DNA from: SFLA01 sp964485815
GTDB lineage: Bacteria > Bacillota > Clostridia > Oscillospirales > CAG-382
Assembly (NCBI GenBank): GCA_964485815.1
Contig: CAZAJX010000004.1
Location: 1 to 64,000, forward strand
Direction: 5' to 3'
Length of the DNA: 64,000 nt
In this document: positions 1 to 7,969 of the stretch, piece after piece
Position numbering within the stretch: position 1 is the stretch's first letter
How the letters are laid out: the number at the start of each line of letters is the position of its first letter
Made by a program: the position numbers and the translations under genes
The notes under the pieces: generated by a model
What the model was told of the DNA's origin: nothing
Seen by the model: the letters and a program-made list of their open reading frames with translations, nothing else
The model's database searches: none

Positions 1-11
1 TGCGACTTTTG

Positions 12-49
12 CAAAAAAAATAACCGCTGACTTTATCTTTGTCAGCGGT
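12..49 (-). terminator. Terminator downstream of tRNA-Leu
   Basis: Read on the minus strand, a 9-bp perfect stem (23-31 with 41-49) is followed by a run of eight T (13-20). It lies just past the 3' end of the minus-strand tRNA-Leu and is a good intrinsic terminator for it. Confidence 0.7.
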
Positions 50-52
50 CTG

Positions 53-85
53 AAGGAACTTTTGCTGTACAAAAGTTCCTTTTTT
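53..85 (+). terminator. Plus-strand terminator from an upstream gene
   Basis: An 11-bp stem (53-63 with 71-81) has a 7-nt loop and leads into a T-run ending at 85. In the plus direction it would end a transcript entering from the left of the window. It sits directly beside the tRNA 3' end, so the two hairpins separate convergent units. Confidence 0.6.
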
Positions 86-87
86 GT

Positions 88-170
88 TGGTGCGGCTGAT
101 GGGACTTGAACCCATACGGTTGCCCACACGCCCCTCAAACGTGCGCGTCTGCCTGTTCCGCCACAGCCGC
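88..170 (-). tRNA. tRNA-Leu (anticodon GAG)
   Basis: The reverse complement folds as a tRNA. The acceptor stem GCGGCTG pairs with CAGCCGC, the discriminator base is A, and CCA is encoded. The T arm is ATGGG-TTCAAGT-CCCAT. The anticodon stem CACGT/GCGTG encloses the loop TTGAGGG, which gives anticodon GAG and reads the Leu codons CUU and CUC. The variable arm is longer than four or five bases but short for a class II tRNA. The gene has its own consensus promoter and terminator and stands alone. Confidence 0.92.
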
Positions 171-183
171 GTGAACGTTTACT

Positions 184-211
184 ATTATACACAAGATTTT
201 AAATTTGTCAA
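184..211 (-). promoter_or_regulatory. Promoter of tRNA-Leu
   Basis: On the minus strand a perfect -35 TTGACA (211-206) and -10 TATAAT (189-184) are separated by 16 bp. Transcription would begin a few bases upstream of the tRNA 5' end at 170. It is a consensus sigma-A promoter, as expected for a stable RNA. Confidence 0.8.
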
Positions 212-271
212 TACCTTTTTTAATTTTATTTTATTTTATATTTTTGTGTATTTTACGTCCTGCTTAAATAA

Positions 272-297
272 TAAAAAAGCACCCGAAAGTGCTTTTA
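272..297 (-). terminator. Terminator of mazF
   Basis: On the minus strand the stem AAAGCAC/GTGCTTT (loop about 6 nt) is followed by a T-run. It lies 23 bases past the mazF stop codon. Confidence 0.65.
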
Positions 298-319
298 AAA
301 TATTGTTGTAAAAAACTAT

Positions 320-697
320 TTACAGCCCGAAGCTTACGTTTAGAGCCTCGTTTACCTGTTGCATCGTGCCGTCGTCCAGATGCCCCATTTTGTCTTTCAG
401 CCGTTTTTTGTCCAGAGTACGTATTTGCTCAAGTAGAATTATGGAATTCTTTGCCAGACCGCATCCGGGCGCTTTTCCCGTGCCGATACTGTCGCCGGTA
501 ACCTCAATATGTGTTGGAAGCCTTGCTTTTCCTGTCTGTGAAGTTATTGCGGCGGCTATGACCGTGGGACTGTGTCTGTTTCCAACGTCGTTCTGCACGA
601 TCAGAACGGGTCTCACACCGCCTTGCTCGGATCCCACCACAGGTGAAAGATCCGCATAATATATATCTCCGCGCCGTATTACAGTTTGTTCGTTCAC
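320..697 (-). CDS. mazF: MazF/PemK-family mRNA endoribonuclease toxin (EndoA-like)
   Basis: This 125-residue protein has the full MazF layout. The N-terminal strand RRGDIYYADLSPVVGSEQGG leads into the conserved VRPVLIVQND, and later come the TSQ and LLEQIRTLDKKRL segments. Family members are ribosome-independent, sequence-specific mRNA interferases. The start is GTG at 697, with only a weak ribosome site. The usual antitoxin gene (mazE/ndoAI) or alr should lie immediately upstream, but the 128 bases to the pepF stop hold only a terminator and no antitoxin-sized frame. It is therefore an orphan toxin here. Its antitoxin may lie elsewhere or it may act as a housekeeping RNase. The family call is firm; its regulation is unknown. 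Confidence 0.93.
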   Translation of the reverse strand: MNEQTVIRRGDIYYADLSPVVGSEQGGVRPVLIVQNDVGNRHSPTVIAAAITSQTGKARLPTHIEVTGDSIGTGKAPGCGLAKNSIILLEQIRTLDKKRLKDKMGHLDDGTMQQVNEALNVSFGL

Positions 698-772
698 TTT
701 TGATCATCGCCCCGTTTTCAGTTTATTCCGGCAGGACTATTTTTGCCCGCAAGGGAGATGATTATGCACGGT

Positions 773-806
773 AAAAAATAAAGGGCTTACTTTTAACGCA
801 AGCCCA
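773..806 (-). terminator. Terminator of the pepF operon
   Basis: On the minus strand GGGCTT (805-800) pairs with AAGCCC (788-783) and a T-rich tail follows. It lies 20 bases past the pepF stop and isolates mazF from pepF transcription. Confidence 0.65.
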
Positions 807-825
807 ATTATTGTCGGGGTGACTA

Positions 826-2607
826 TCAGATTTCGGAAAGAAGCTCTTTAAGCTCGGTAACCGTATCGTCAAATACCTTCATAGCGCTGCTTACCGCCTC
901 GGGCTTGGTGAGATCGATTCCTGCGATCTTAAGCTCGTTGAGAGGATAATCGCTTCCGCCGGTGGTGAGGAATTCAAGGTATCCGGATGCATCGCCGGTT
1001 TCGATAATGTTTCTTGCAATAGCAACCGCGCTGGAGAAACCGGTTGCATACTGGTAGACATAATATGCCGTGTAGAAGTGGGGAATATACGCCCATTCGT
1101 ACTGCATAATATCGTTTATACCAGCGCCCTCGTAGTAAAGGGAAATAAGACTGTGATAAATTTCGCACAGCGCTTTGGGTGTGAGAGGTACGCCTGCCTG
1201 CGCCATATCGTGAGCTTTACGCTCAAATTCAGCAAAAAGTGTCTGTCTGAACACGGTTGTGCGGAATCCTTCGAGGAAATGATTGAGAACATAAGCCTTA
1301 CGCTTCTTGTCCGTTTCATTTTTAAGCAGGTACATGGTAAGCAAAACTTCGTTTACCGTGGAAGCAACTTCTGCAACCATTATACGGTAATCGTGGTTAA
1401 CATAATCTTGCTTTTCGGAGGACAGATAAGAGTGCATTGCGTGTCCCAGCTCGTGAGCCATTGTGAACGCATCGTCAAGACTATCGGTATAATTGAGAAG
1501 CACGTAAGGGTGAACACCGTATACGCCGCAGGAGAACGCACCGGAACGCTTGCCCTTGTTTTCGTATACGTCCATCCAATGCTCGGAATAGGCTTTATCA
1601 AGGAGAGTCTGGTACTTTTCGCCCAGAGGAGCAAGCGCCTTTTTAACCATATCCTTTGCCTGCTCATAGGTAACCGTGTAGTCTATATCCTCGATCATAG
1701 GGGTATAAAGATCGAACATATCTATATTCTCAAGGCCGAGCGTTTCCTTGCGGAGCTGTATATATCGCTTCATAGTGGGAAGCGCACCGTGTACCGCTTC
1801 AATAAGAGAATCGTATACGGAAACGGGAATGTTTCCGCCGAACAACGCTTTGTGGCAAGCACTTTCGTAGCCTCTTACCGCCGCAAAATAGTTGTCTATC
1901 TTTACGTTACCGGAATACATAGCGGCAATAGTGTTAACATACTTTTTGTATGTTCCGAAGTATCCCTCGAAGGTTTCTTCACGTACGCGTCTGTTCTTGC
2001 TTTCGCGGTAAATTCCCATATTACCGTTGGTAAGCTGTACCTTTTCACCGTTTTCATCGGTTATTTCGGGAAGCTCCATATCAACGTTGGTGAACATAGT
2101 AAAGCAATCGTCGGGAATGTTGTTGATCTCACCCATCTGCGCCAAAAGCATTTCGCTCTTTTCGTCAAGAACGTGTGCTCTGCCTCTGGAAACATCCTCG
2201 AGCATATGACGGTAAGTAGCGAGTCCCTCGTGCTCCATATATTTCTTTAACGTTTCTTCGGGAATAGCGAGGATCTCGGGCTCGATAAAGGAGCAAGCCG
2301 TACCCAGCTTTACCAGTAAAGACATTGCTTTTGCTTCCATTTCCTGCGCTTCGTTGTTGCCGTTGTCCGCACTCTTGTAAAGCATTGCGTAAAGATAGGG
2401 AAGCTCTGCGGCCTGGTTTGCCTGAGCCAGCAGGTCCATAGCCTTCTTAAGGCTTTCTGCGCTTTCGCCCAGAGTACCCTTCACGGCGGGAATGGTATCG
2501 GCTATTTTGTCCGCTTCGGCAAGCGCATTTTCCCAAGCCTGCTTATCGGAATAAATGTGGGTAAAATCCCACATAAATTCGGGATTCATTTCATTTCTGC
2601 TTTTCAT
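826..2607 (-). CDS. pepF: Oligoendopeptidase F (M3 zinc metallopeptidase)
   Basis: At 593 residues this is the normal length for PepF. The zinc-binding HELGH lies at residues 385-389, and the third ligand Glu falls in the segment MVAEVASTVNE near residue 413. The N-terminal helical oligopeptidase-F domain and the tyrosine/glycine-rich C-terminal segment (YYEGAGINDIMQYEWA) are present. There is no signal peptide, so it is cytoplasmic and degrades short peptides of roughly 7-17 residues, as is known for the family. An AAGGAG site precedes the ATG. It is the last gene of a three-gene minus-strand operon and follows the membrane-protein gene by 13 bases. Its functional link to those two genes is unclear. 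Confidence 0.96.
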   Translation of the reverse strand: MKSRNEMNPEFMWDFTHIYSDKQAWENALAEADKIADTIPAVKGTLGESAESLKKAMDLLAQANQAAELPYLYAMLYKSADNGNNEAQEMEAKAMSLLVKLGTACSFIEPEILAIPEETLKKYMEHEGLATYRHMLEDVSRGRAHVLDEKSEMLLAQMGEINNIPDDCFTMFTNVDMELPEITDENGEKVQLTNGNMGIYRESKNRRVREETFEGYFGTYKKYVNTIAAMYSGNVKIDNYFAAVRGYESACHKALFGGNIPVSVYDSLIEAVHGALPTMKRYIQLRKETLGLENIDMFDLYTPMIEDIDYTVTYEQAKDMVKKALAPLGEKYQTLLDKAYSEHWMDVYENKGKRSGAFSCGVYGVHPYVLLNYTDSLDDAFTMAHELGHAMHSYLSSEKQDYVNHDYRIMVAEVASTVNEVLLTMYLLKNETDKKRKAYVLNHFLEGFRTTVFRQTLFAEFERKAHDMAQAGVPLTPKALCEIYHSLISLYYEGAGINDIMQYEWAYIPHFYTAYYVYQYATGFSSAVAIARNIIETGDASGYLEFLTTGGSDYPLNELKIAGIDLTKPEAVSSAMKVFDDTVTELKELLSEI

Positions 2608-2620
2608 TTTAAGCTCCTTT

Positions 2621-3643
2621 TCAGTTATATAAGAATTCGTCTTTTATAAAATACCTGTCAAGTCCTGTCTGCAAATGTGAAAATACTCTTCCGCAGTTGT
2701 ATTTCACCTTTGCGGTGTCAAAAGGAATATGGGAATATACCTCTTCCATAGGATACATACCCAATCCGCCGCCGCGGAAAACAATTTTTTTCGTATCAAT
2801 TCCTGCGTTTTGCAAAGCCTTTCTGTAGTCATCGGCTGTGCGCAGGAAACCTTCGCTGTCGGTAAGTGCGCCCAAGTATACGGAAAACACCATTCGTCCG
2901 CTTCTGTCGATACTTTTATCGGGATAAGTTATACTTCCGTCGGGATAACCGTATATTTTTTCGGAAACCACGGTAAAAGAACCGTCGGGGAAAGCGTCAC
3001 GCAGAATATTTGCTATTTTCGCTCTTTGCTCGCTCATCAGCAATCTTTCGGTCTTTTTTGCGTATCCGTCAAATACAGTTTTGTCAAAAACTATCAGCTT
3101 TCCGTTGGCATCGGAATACTCCTTGGATATTACCTCTCTCTGCCACGTGCGGGTGACGTAATCGTATTCAAGACCTCCGATAATTTCATTTTCGCTGTTC
3201 TCGTAATTGTTCTTTATATATTCGTCAGAAACCTTAAGGGCATTGGAATAGGATATGATATTTCCACCGAAAACGAGCTGTATCGCTACTACAGCTCCGA
3301 GGGGAATAACGGCCCAAAAAGCGGTCTTTTTGTTTTTGAACAGCGTTATGCAGTAATCGCACAAAAGCGCCGTCAAGCCGCAGATAACCGTGTACACGAT
3401 AATATTCAACACGTCTGCGGAATATCCTGCCGCAAGAAGGCCGCCGCATACGGCAAAAAATGCGGTTTTGGTGCCTCGCTTAAGCTTTAAAAATCCTGCG
3501 CCGATTCCGCATAAAGGAAGCAGGGGAAGGGCGGTGAGTATTCCGGAGAAGGGAACGATACACGCCGCACCGATAAATCCCAGCACAGCGCACAGGACGG
3601 GACTGCCCAACGAGCCGTATATCTTTTTGAATTTTACTTTCAT
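2621..3643 (-). CDS. Membrane protein with a large extracytoplasmic C-terminal domain, function unknown
   Basis: I do not recognise this 340-residue protein. Residues 10-125 are about five hydrophobic segments with little between them. From about residue 130 a polar domain of roughly 210 residues begins, rich in Tyr and Asp, which by topology could lie outside the membrane. It contains an YGYPDGSITYPDKSIDRSG stretch and an FRGGGLGMYPMEE motif near residue 295. No catalytic signature is visible. It overlaps the upstream RNHCP gene by ATGA, which implies translational coupling, and GGAGG lies about 7 bases before its start. pepF follows after 13 bases. A sensor or envelope role is possible but not shown. 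Confidence 0.8.
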   Translation of the reverse strand: MKVKFKKIYGSLGSPVLCAVLGFIGAACIVPFSGILTALPLLPLCGIGAGFLKLKRGTKTAFFAVCGGLLAAGYSADVLNIIVYTVICGLTALLCDYCITLFKNKKTAFWAVIPLGAVVAIQLVFGGNIISYSNALKVSDEYIKNNYENSENEIIGGLEYDYVTRTWQREVISKEYSDANGKLIVFDKTVFDGYAKKTERLLMSEQRAKIANILRDAFPDGSFTVVSEKIYGYPDGSITYPDKSIDRSGRMVFSVYLGALTDSEGFLRTADDYRKALQNAGIDTKKIVFRGGGLGMYPMEEVYSHIPFDTAKVKYNCGRVFSHLQTGLDRYFIKDEFLYN

Positions 3644-3978
3644 CGCTTGCCTCCACGGGGGATATTGTAAGGGTTAGTGTATTGTATAAGCAGACGGGTG
3701 TCGTCATCGTTCTGGCTTCCGTTTGACCGTTCAAATCCGCATTTACGGCATTTGTGTTTTATTACAAAGCCCCGCTTTGCTTCGGTGCGCACCTCGATCG
3801 GGTCCATTACCGCACCGCATTCGCTGGATCTGTCGCCGGGGTTAACGTCAACGTGCCTTGAGCACAGACAGAACGGACAATGATTACGGGAGGAGTAGCC
3901 GAGAGGCGGAACCTCTTTTCCGCAGTTGAGGCATATAAAACCGCTGTCGTTTTTTGCAAACAATGTGTTTTCCATCAT
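3640..3978 (-). CDS. RNHCP domain protein (zinc-ribbon)
   Basis: This 112-residue protein has three or more Cys pairs: FICLNCGKEV at residues 14-23, NHCPFCLCSRH near 32-42, a lone Cys near 54, and HKCRKCGFERS near 75-85. The segment SRNHCPFCL contains the signature that names the RNHCP family. Such proteins are small zinc-ribbon proteins, possibly binding RNA or protein, and their function is not established. It is the first gene of the minus-strand operon that continues to pepF and is transcribed from the promoter at 4029-4057. The start could be either of two adjacent ATG codons. Confidence 0.85.
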   Translation of the reverse strand: MMENTLFAKNDSGFICLNCGKEVPPLGYSSRNHCPFCLCSRHVDVNPGDRSSECGAVMDPIEVRTEAKRGFVIKHKCRKCGFERSNGSQNDDDTRLLIQYTNPYNIPRGGKR

Positions 3979-4007
3979 AATCCTCCAAATTTGTTTACAA
4001 AATACTG

Positions 4008-4036
4008 TTTACTTTTGCTTTTATTTCTATTATAAT
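4008..4036 (+). promoter_or_regulatory. Promoter of yqhQ-prmC
   Basis: The -35 TTTACT (4008-4013), a 17-bp spacer and the -10 TATAAT (4031-4036) would start transcription near 4043, giving a 30-base leader before the yqhQ ATG. The -10 element overlaps that of the divergent promoter on the other strand. Confidence 0.65.
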
Positions 4037-4057
4037 ATCAAATTGTTAATAATTCAA
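4029..4057 (-). promoter_or_regulatory. Promoter of the RNHCP-pepF operon
   Basis: On the minus strand the -35 TTGAAT (4057-4052), a 17-bp spacer and the -10 TATAAT (4034-4029) face left. The -10 shares four bases with the plus-strand -10, so only one polymerase can open this site at a time. Confidence 0.6.
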
Positions 4058-4072
4058 GTCGGGAGGCAAAAT

Positions 4073-5137
4073 ATGTCAAAGAAATCCGATAACAAACTTT
4101 CTTGCCGTTTGGGAAGAGTGGGCGGAAGCGCTCTTATGGAGGGCGTAATGATGAAAAGCGGTCCGGACGTGGCAATGGCTGTCCGCCGTACCGATAACGG
4201 AAAAATTACCGTTCGTAAAAAGAAATATAAATCCGTAAAAGAAAAAAGCGCGTTTTTGCGTCTTCCTCTTATTCGCGGTATAGTCAACTTTGCGGAAACC
4301 ATGATACTCTCTATGGGCACGATGACGGAAGCGACGGAGCTTTTGGGAATTGACGATGCGGAGCCCGAAGGAAAGTTCGATAAATGGATAACCGAAAAAT
4401 TGGGCGACAAAATGATGCAGGTTATTTCTGCCATAGCGGTAGTGCTCGGTGTGGCTCTTGCGCTGGTTCTGTTTATGTGGCTGCCCTCGTTTATATCCGA
4501 CCTTATCTTCAAGGTGGATGCGGAGGAGTTCAATTTCGCATCCCGTTGTGTTGACGGCGGGCTGAAAATACTTATCTTTATCGCCTATATCGGCTTGACT
4601 TCTCTCATCCCCGATATAAAACGTGTTTATATGTACCACGGCGCAGAGCATAAAAGCATTGCCTGCTACGAATCGGGCGATGAGCTTACCGTAGATAACG
4701 TACGCAAGCACACCCGTTTCCATCCCCGTTGCGGTACTTCCTTTATGTTTTTGGTGATTATCGTTTCCATACTCGTTAACTCTCTGCTTTTGTGGGGAAT
4801 CAGCGCATTGTTTCCTATGGCGCCGGTAGGGGAAAGATGGTTTATCGTTCTCGCAAAGCTTGTGGCGCTTCCTCTTGTAGTCGGTATCGACTATGAGTAC
4901 GTTATGTACGCGGGCAAGCACGATAATTTCTTTACCAAGATTTTTTCCGCACCCGGTCTGTGGATGCAGAGAATTACCACCCGCGAGCCTGACGACAGTA
5001 TGATGGAAGTTGCCATTTGCTCCATAAAATCCGCACTTCCCGAGGAATTTCCCGAATTCGAGATTCCTACCGAGGATGTTGTGAACGCCGAAGAAAAGGC
5101 TGAAGCTCAAACCGATATACCGGAGGAAAACGCATGA
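4073..5137 (+). CDS. yqhQ: DUF1385 family membrane protein (YqhQ-like)
   Basis: This 354-residue protein begins with the family signature RVGGSALMEGVMMKSG. It has hydrophobic segments near residues 125-150, 170-190 and 225-255. The conserved YHGAEHKSIACYE and RCGTSF motifs lie in the middle. Members are widespread in Firmicutes and sit in the membrane; their role is not settled. An upstream in-frame ATG at 3926 would run back into the divergent gene. The ATG at 4073 is preferred because GGGAGG (4061-4066) precedes it and the promoter at 4008-4036 lies downstream of 3926. It overlaps prmC by ATGA, the usual Clostridia pairing. Confidence 0.93.
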   Translation: MSKKSDNKLSCRLGRVGGSALMEGVMMKSGPDVAMAVRRTDNGKITVRKKKYKSVKEKSAFLRLPLIRGIVNFAETMILSMGTMTEATELLGIDDAEPEGKFDKWITEKLGDKMMQVISAIAVVLGVALALVLFMWLPSFISDLIFKVDAEEFNFASRCVDGGLKILIFIAYIGLTSLIPDIKRVYMYHGAEHKSIACYESGDELTVDNVRKHTRFHPRCGTSFMFLVIIVSILVNSLLLWGISALFPMAPVGERWFIVLAKLVALPLVVGIDYEYVMYAGKHDNFFTKIFSAPGLWMQRITTREPDDSMMEVAICSIKSALPEEFPEFEIPTEDVVNAEEKAEAQTDIPEENA

Positions 5138-5994
5138 ACATAGGCGAATACAGATACGAGCTTAAAAAAACTCTCACCGAGGGCTGTTCTGAGGACAGTG
5201 CGAGAGAGATAACCGAAATAATAGATATTTTGCTTTGCCATCATCTGGAGATCCCCAGAAACCGTTTGTATCTCAAATTGGAGGAAGCCGTTCCTTCCAC
5301 TCTTCCCGCCAATATGTCCGATAGTCTTGGACAAATCGCTATGGGAGTTCCCGTACAGTACGTTATGGGAAGCTGTTGGTTTTACGGCAGAGAGATAAAG
5401 GTGGGTCCCGGCGTGTTTATCCCCCGTGCGGATACGGAGATTTTGGTGCAAGCGGCAATAAAGGCTATACCCAAGGACGGTTGCTTTGCCGATATTTGCT
5501 CGGGAAGCGGCTGTATTTCTGCGGCGATAGCGTCCGAGCGTCCCGACGTTCGCGGATTCGCTCTTGAGCTTTCCCGTAAAGCCATTCCTTATACGGAGGA
5601 AAACCTTAAGGATCTTCCGTCGGTAACCGTAAAAAGATTTGATGCGCTGGATCCCGAGGATTACGAAGCTCTCGTTGCCGCCAACGGCAAACAGTTCGAT
5701 CTGGTGCTCAGCAACCCTCCTTACATTCCTACCGACGATATTTCGACTCTGGATGCCAACGTGCTGTCCGAGCCCGAAACCGCCCTTGACGGCGGCGAGG
5801 ACGGATTGCGTTTTTACCGTGAGATAACCAACTGTCTGCCTATAATCCTTTCTCCCGATGGCGTTATTTGCTATGAAGTCGGTATAGGTCAGGCGCAGGA
5901 CGTTTCCGAAATTCTCAAGTCCGCAGGCTTCTCCGTAGCGGTGCTGAGAGATCTTCACGGTATAGACCGTGTGGTTTTAGGAAAAAAGTCTTAA
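5134..5994 (+). CDS. prmC: Peptide chain release factor N5-glutamine methyltransferase
   Basis: PrmC (HemK) methylates the Gln of the GGQ motif in release factors RF1 and RF2, using S-adenosylmethionine. The 286-residue protein shows the N-terminal helical domain, the SAM-binding loop ADICSGSGCISAAIA (residues 119-133) and the catalytic NPPY at residues 194-197. The late ICYEVGIGQA motif is present too. It is translationally coupled to yqhQ through an ATGA overlap. prfA, often beside it in Clostridia, is not adjacent here; an RNA methyltransferase with its own promoter follows. Confidence 0.96.
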   Translation: MNIGEYRYELKKTLTEGCSEDSAREITEIIDILLCHHLEIPRNRLYLKLEEAVPSTLPANMSDSLGQIAMGVPVQYVMGSCWFYGREIKVGPGVFIPRADTEILVQAAIKAIPKDGCFADICSGSGCISAAIASERPDVRGFALELSRKAIPYTEENLKDLPSVTVKRFDALDPEDYEALVAANGKQFDLVLSNPPYIPTDDISTLDANVLSEPETALDGGEDGLRFYREITNCLPIILSPDGVICYEVGIGQAQDVSEILKSAGFSVAVLRDLHGIDRVVLGKKS

Positions 5995-6002
5995 CAAAAG
6001 TG

Positions 6003-6048
6003 TTGACAATAAAAAAAGAATGTACTATTATTTAATATAATAATAGTA
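6003..6048 (+). promoter_or_regulatory. Promoter with a palindromic operator-like element, upstream of the RNA methyltransferase
   Basis: TTGACA (6003-6008) and TATTAT (6026-6031) are separated by 17 bp, and transcription would start near 6038. A perfect inverted repeat with 10-bp arms (6023-6032 and 6039-6048, 6-bp centre) covers the -10 and the start point. That is where a repressor would bind. The element is entirely AT-rich, so chance or a melting element cannot be excluded. Confidence 0.6.
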
Positions 6049-6075
6049 TATTTTTTGTTTTGGATAGGAGCGCAA

Positions 6076-6858
6076 ATGAAGGTCATTACCTCCAGAAACA
6101 ATGAACGGATAAAAGAGATCGTCCGCCTGCGTGACCGTAAGGCGAGAACTCAGTCGGGTCTGTTCTTCATAGAAGGTATACATCTTGCCGAGGAGTATGT
6201 AAGACATTGCGGCATTCCCTGCGAGGTGTACTTTACAGAAAAAGCGTATGAAGCATATTCCGGCTTTTTTTCCGCCCTGCCCGAGGATATAAAATATTCG
6301 GTCAGCGACAGCGTGTTTGAGAAGATTTCAACGGAATCCGCACCTCAGGGCGTGTTGTGCGTTTGTAAGGCGTTACCGTTTCCCGCCGAAGTTCCCGAGG
6401 GCGGTTCGATTTTATTTCTGGAATCGGTAAGAGATGCGGGAAATCTGGGTACTATAATCCGTACTGCGGTTTCTCTCGGTGTGAAGGGGATAGTCCTTTC
6501 TCCCGATTGCGCAGATATATATAATCCGAAGACGCTCCGCGCCTCAATGGGCGCGGTGTTTGCCGCAAATATCTTTATGCCCGCTGATTTTCACGCGGCG
6601 ATCGTATCCGCAAAGAAATACGGCAAAGTATACGCTACCGCCCTGCACGAGAATTCTCTTGAGCTCGGCAGATTCGGAATAGCAAAAACGGATAGCTTCA
6701 TAATCGGCAACGAGGGGCAGGGAATTTCGGAAACCGTAAAAGCCCTTGCGGATAATACGGTTATTATTCCCATGACAGGTAAAACCGAGAGCCTTAACGC
6801 CGCTGCCGCCGCTTCTATAATTATCTGGGAAATGACACGGAGTTACAATGGACGTTAG
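6076..6858 (+). CDS. TrmH/SpoU-family RNA 2'-O-methyltransferase
   Basis: This 260-residue SPOUT methyltransferase uses SAM to methylate a ribose 2'-OH in rRNA or tRNA; the exact target cannot be read from sequence. The N-terminal substrate-binding domain starts with ITSRNNERIKEIVRLRDR. The catalytic domain carries the three SPOUT motifs: RDAGNLGTIIRTA, IIGNEGQGIS and IPMTGKTESLNAAAAASI, which form the deep trefoil knot. The ATG at 6076 is preferred over one at 6055 because GGAG lies 7 bases before it. The gene has its own promoter and overlaps dprA by 11 bases. Confidence 0.92.
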   Translation: MKVITSRNNERIKEIVRLRDRKARTQSGLFFIEGIHLAEEYVRHCGIPCEVYFTEKAYEAYSGFFSALPEDIKYSVSDSVFEKISTESAPQGVLCVCKALPFPAEVPEGGSILFLESVRDAGNLGTIIRTAVSLGVKGIVLSPDCADIYNPKTLRASMGAVFAANIFMPADFHAAIVSAKKYGKVYATALHENSLELGRFGIAKTDSFIIGNEGQGISETVKALADNTVIIPMTGKTESLNAAAAASIIIWEMTRSYNGR

Positions 6859-7960
6859 GTTATATTATATATGGCTTCAGCGTGTGTGCGGAGCAGCCAA
6901 CAGACTTACAGACCTTTTGTTTGATAAATTCTCTTCTGCCGCAGAAATATACGAATGCAGAGATTTTTCATTCTTACCCAAGGGCTATGCCCGTTATGAA
7001 AATCAGCTTTGCAATAAGGATCTTTCCGCATCATTTGAGATATACAAAACCTGTATAAACAGAGGTATACGCTTCGTTACTTATCACGATGCGGATTTTC
7101 CCGAAGCGTTGCGCAATATACCCGATCCGCCGGTTATGCTGTTTTACTACGGAGATATCTCCCGTCTTAAGGGAAGACAATCGGTGGCGATGGTGGGTAC
7201 ACGTACCTGCACGGATGCCGGTCTGGAATACGGCAAAACCTATGCGGAGAGCTTTGCGAAAGCGGGTGTTACCGTTATAAGCGGTCTTGCAAAGGGGATA
7301 GACAGCGCCGCAAACAGTACCGCTTTACAAAACGGCGGTGTGTCCGTAGGCGTTTTGGGTACACCTATTGATAAGGTCTACCCGCCCGAGAACGTACGTC
7401 TTTTCCACTCTATGTATAAAAGCGGAGTGGTCATAAGCGAATATTCTCCCGGCGCAGAGGTCGGCAGATATTCATTTCCCGCCCGCAACCGTCTTATCAG
7501 CGCTCTTTCCGATTGCACCTTGGTTGTTGAGGCAGCAGAAGGAAGCGGCGCGTTAATAACCGCAAAGCGGGCTATACAGCAGGGAAAACCCGTGTATTTC
7601 GTAGCAGGCAGGGTTACCGCAATGCTTGAGGGCGCGGTTTCCGTTTCCTCTCCCGCAGAGGTTATGGAGCGTTTGCAGTTAAACGATCCTACCTTAAGAA
7701 TTCCCACTACCGCTTATACCGTTACAAAAACCAAAAGCTACGGACGGCGCATAACGCACCCCCGTGAGAATAAAACCAAGGAAACAGACGAGCTCGGCTT
7801 GCTTGAAATAATAAGCCGCGGTCCCGCTACCGCATCCGAGCTTTCGGAAAAGACCGGAGTTTCCATAGACAGAATATACGAACTGCTTACCACCCTTGAG
7901 CTTGACGGCGCGATCACAGCCGCCGCAGGAGGAAGATATATTAAAGCCGGTAAGCAATAA
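6848..7960 (+). CDS. dprA: DNA-processing protein DprA (Smf)
   Basis: DprA loads RecA onto incoming single-stranded DNA during natural transformation. Non-transformable Clostridia also keep the gene. The 370-residue protein has an N-terminal SAM-like region, then the Rossmann core with VAMVGTRTCTDAGLEYG (around 115-131), VISGLAKGIDSAAN and the ARNRLIS and EAAEGSGALITA motifs. A C-terminal winged-helix domain (about residues 310-368, ISRGPATASELSEKTGV) is present. It overlaps the end of the upstream methyltransferase gene and sits 9 bases before topA, the classic dprA-topA pair. Confidence 0.95.
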   Translation: MDVRLYYIWLQRVCGAANRLTDLLFDKFSSAAEIYECRDFSFLPKGYARYENQLCNKDLSASFEIYKTCINRGIRFVTYHDADFPEALRNIPDPPVMLFYYGDISRLKGRQSVAMVGTRTCTDAGLEYGKTYAESFAKAGVTVISGLAKGIDSAANSTALQNGGVSVGVLGTPIDKVYPPENVRLFHSMYKSGVVISEYSPGAEVGRYSFPARNRLISALSDCTLVVEAAEGSGALITAKRAIQQGKPVYFVAGRVTAMLEGAVSVSSPAEVMERLQLNDPTLRIPTTAYTVTKTKSYGRRITHPRENKTKETDELGLLEIISRGPATASELSEKTGVSIDRIYELLTTLELDGAITAAAGGRYIKAGKQ

Positions 7961-7969
7961 GGAGAATAT

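Noticed and set aside
707..772. MazE antitoxin upstream of mazF
   Set aside because: Only fragments under 15 codons exist on the minus strand between the pepF terminator and mazF; none resembles an antitoxin.
1078..2250. 390-codon open frame opposite pepF
   Set aside because: It is antisense to the conserved peptidase, including the HELGH region, with no family signature and no ribosome site.
4054..4533. Minus-strand frame of 159 codons inside yqhQ
   Set aside because: It overlaps the promoter region and the conserved yqhQ start in antisense and is rich in Ser and Ile with no domain.
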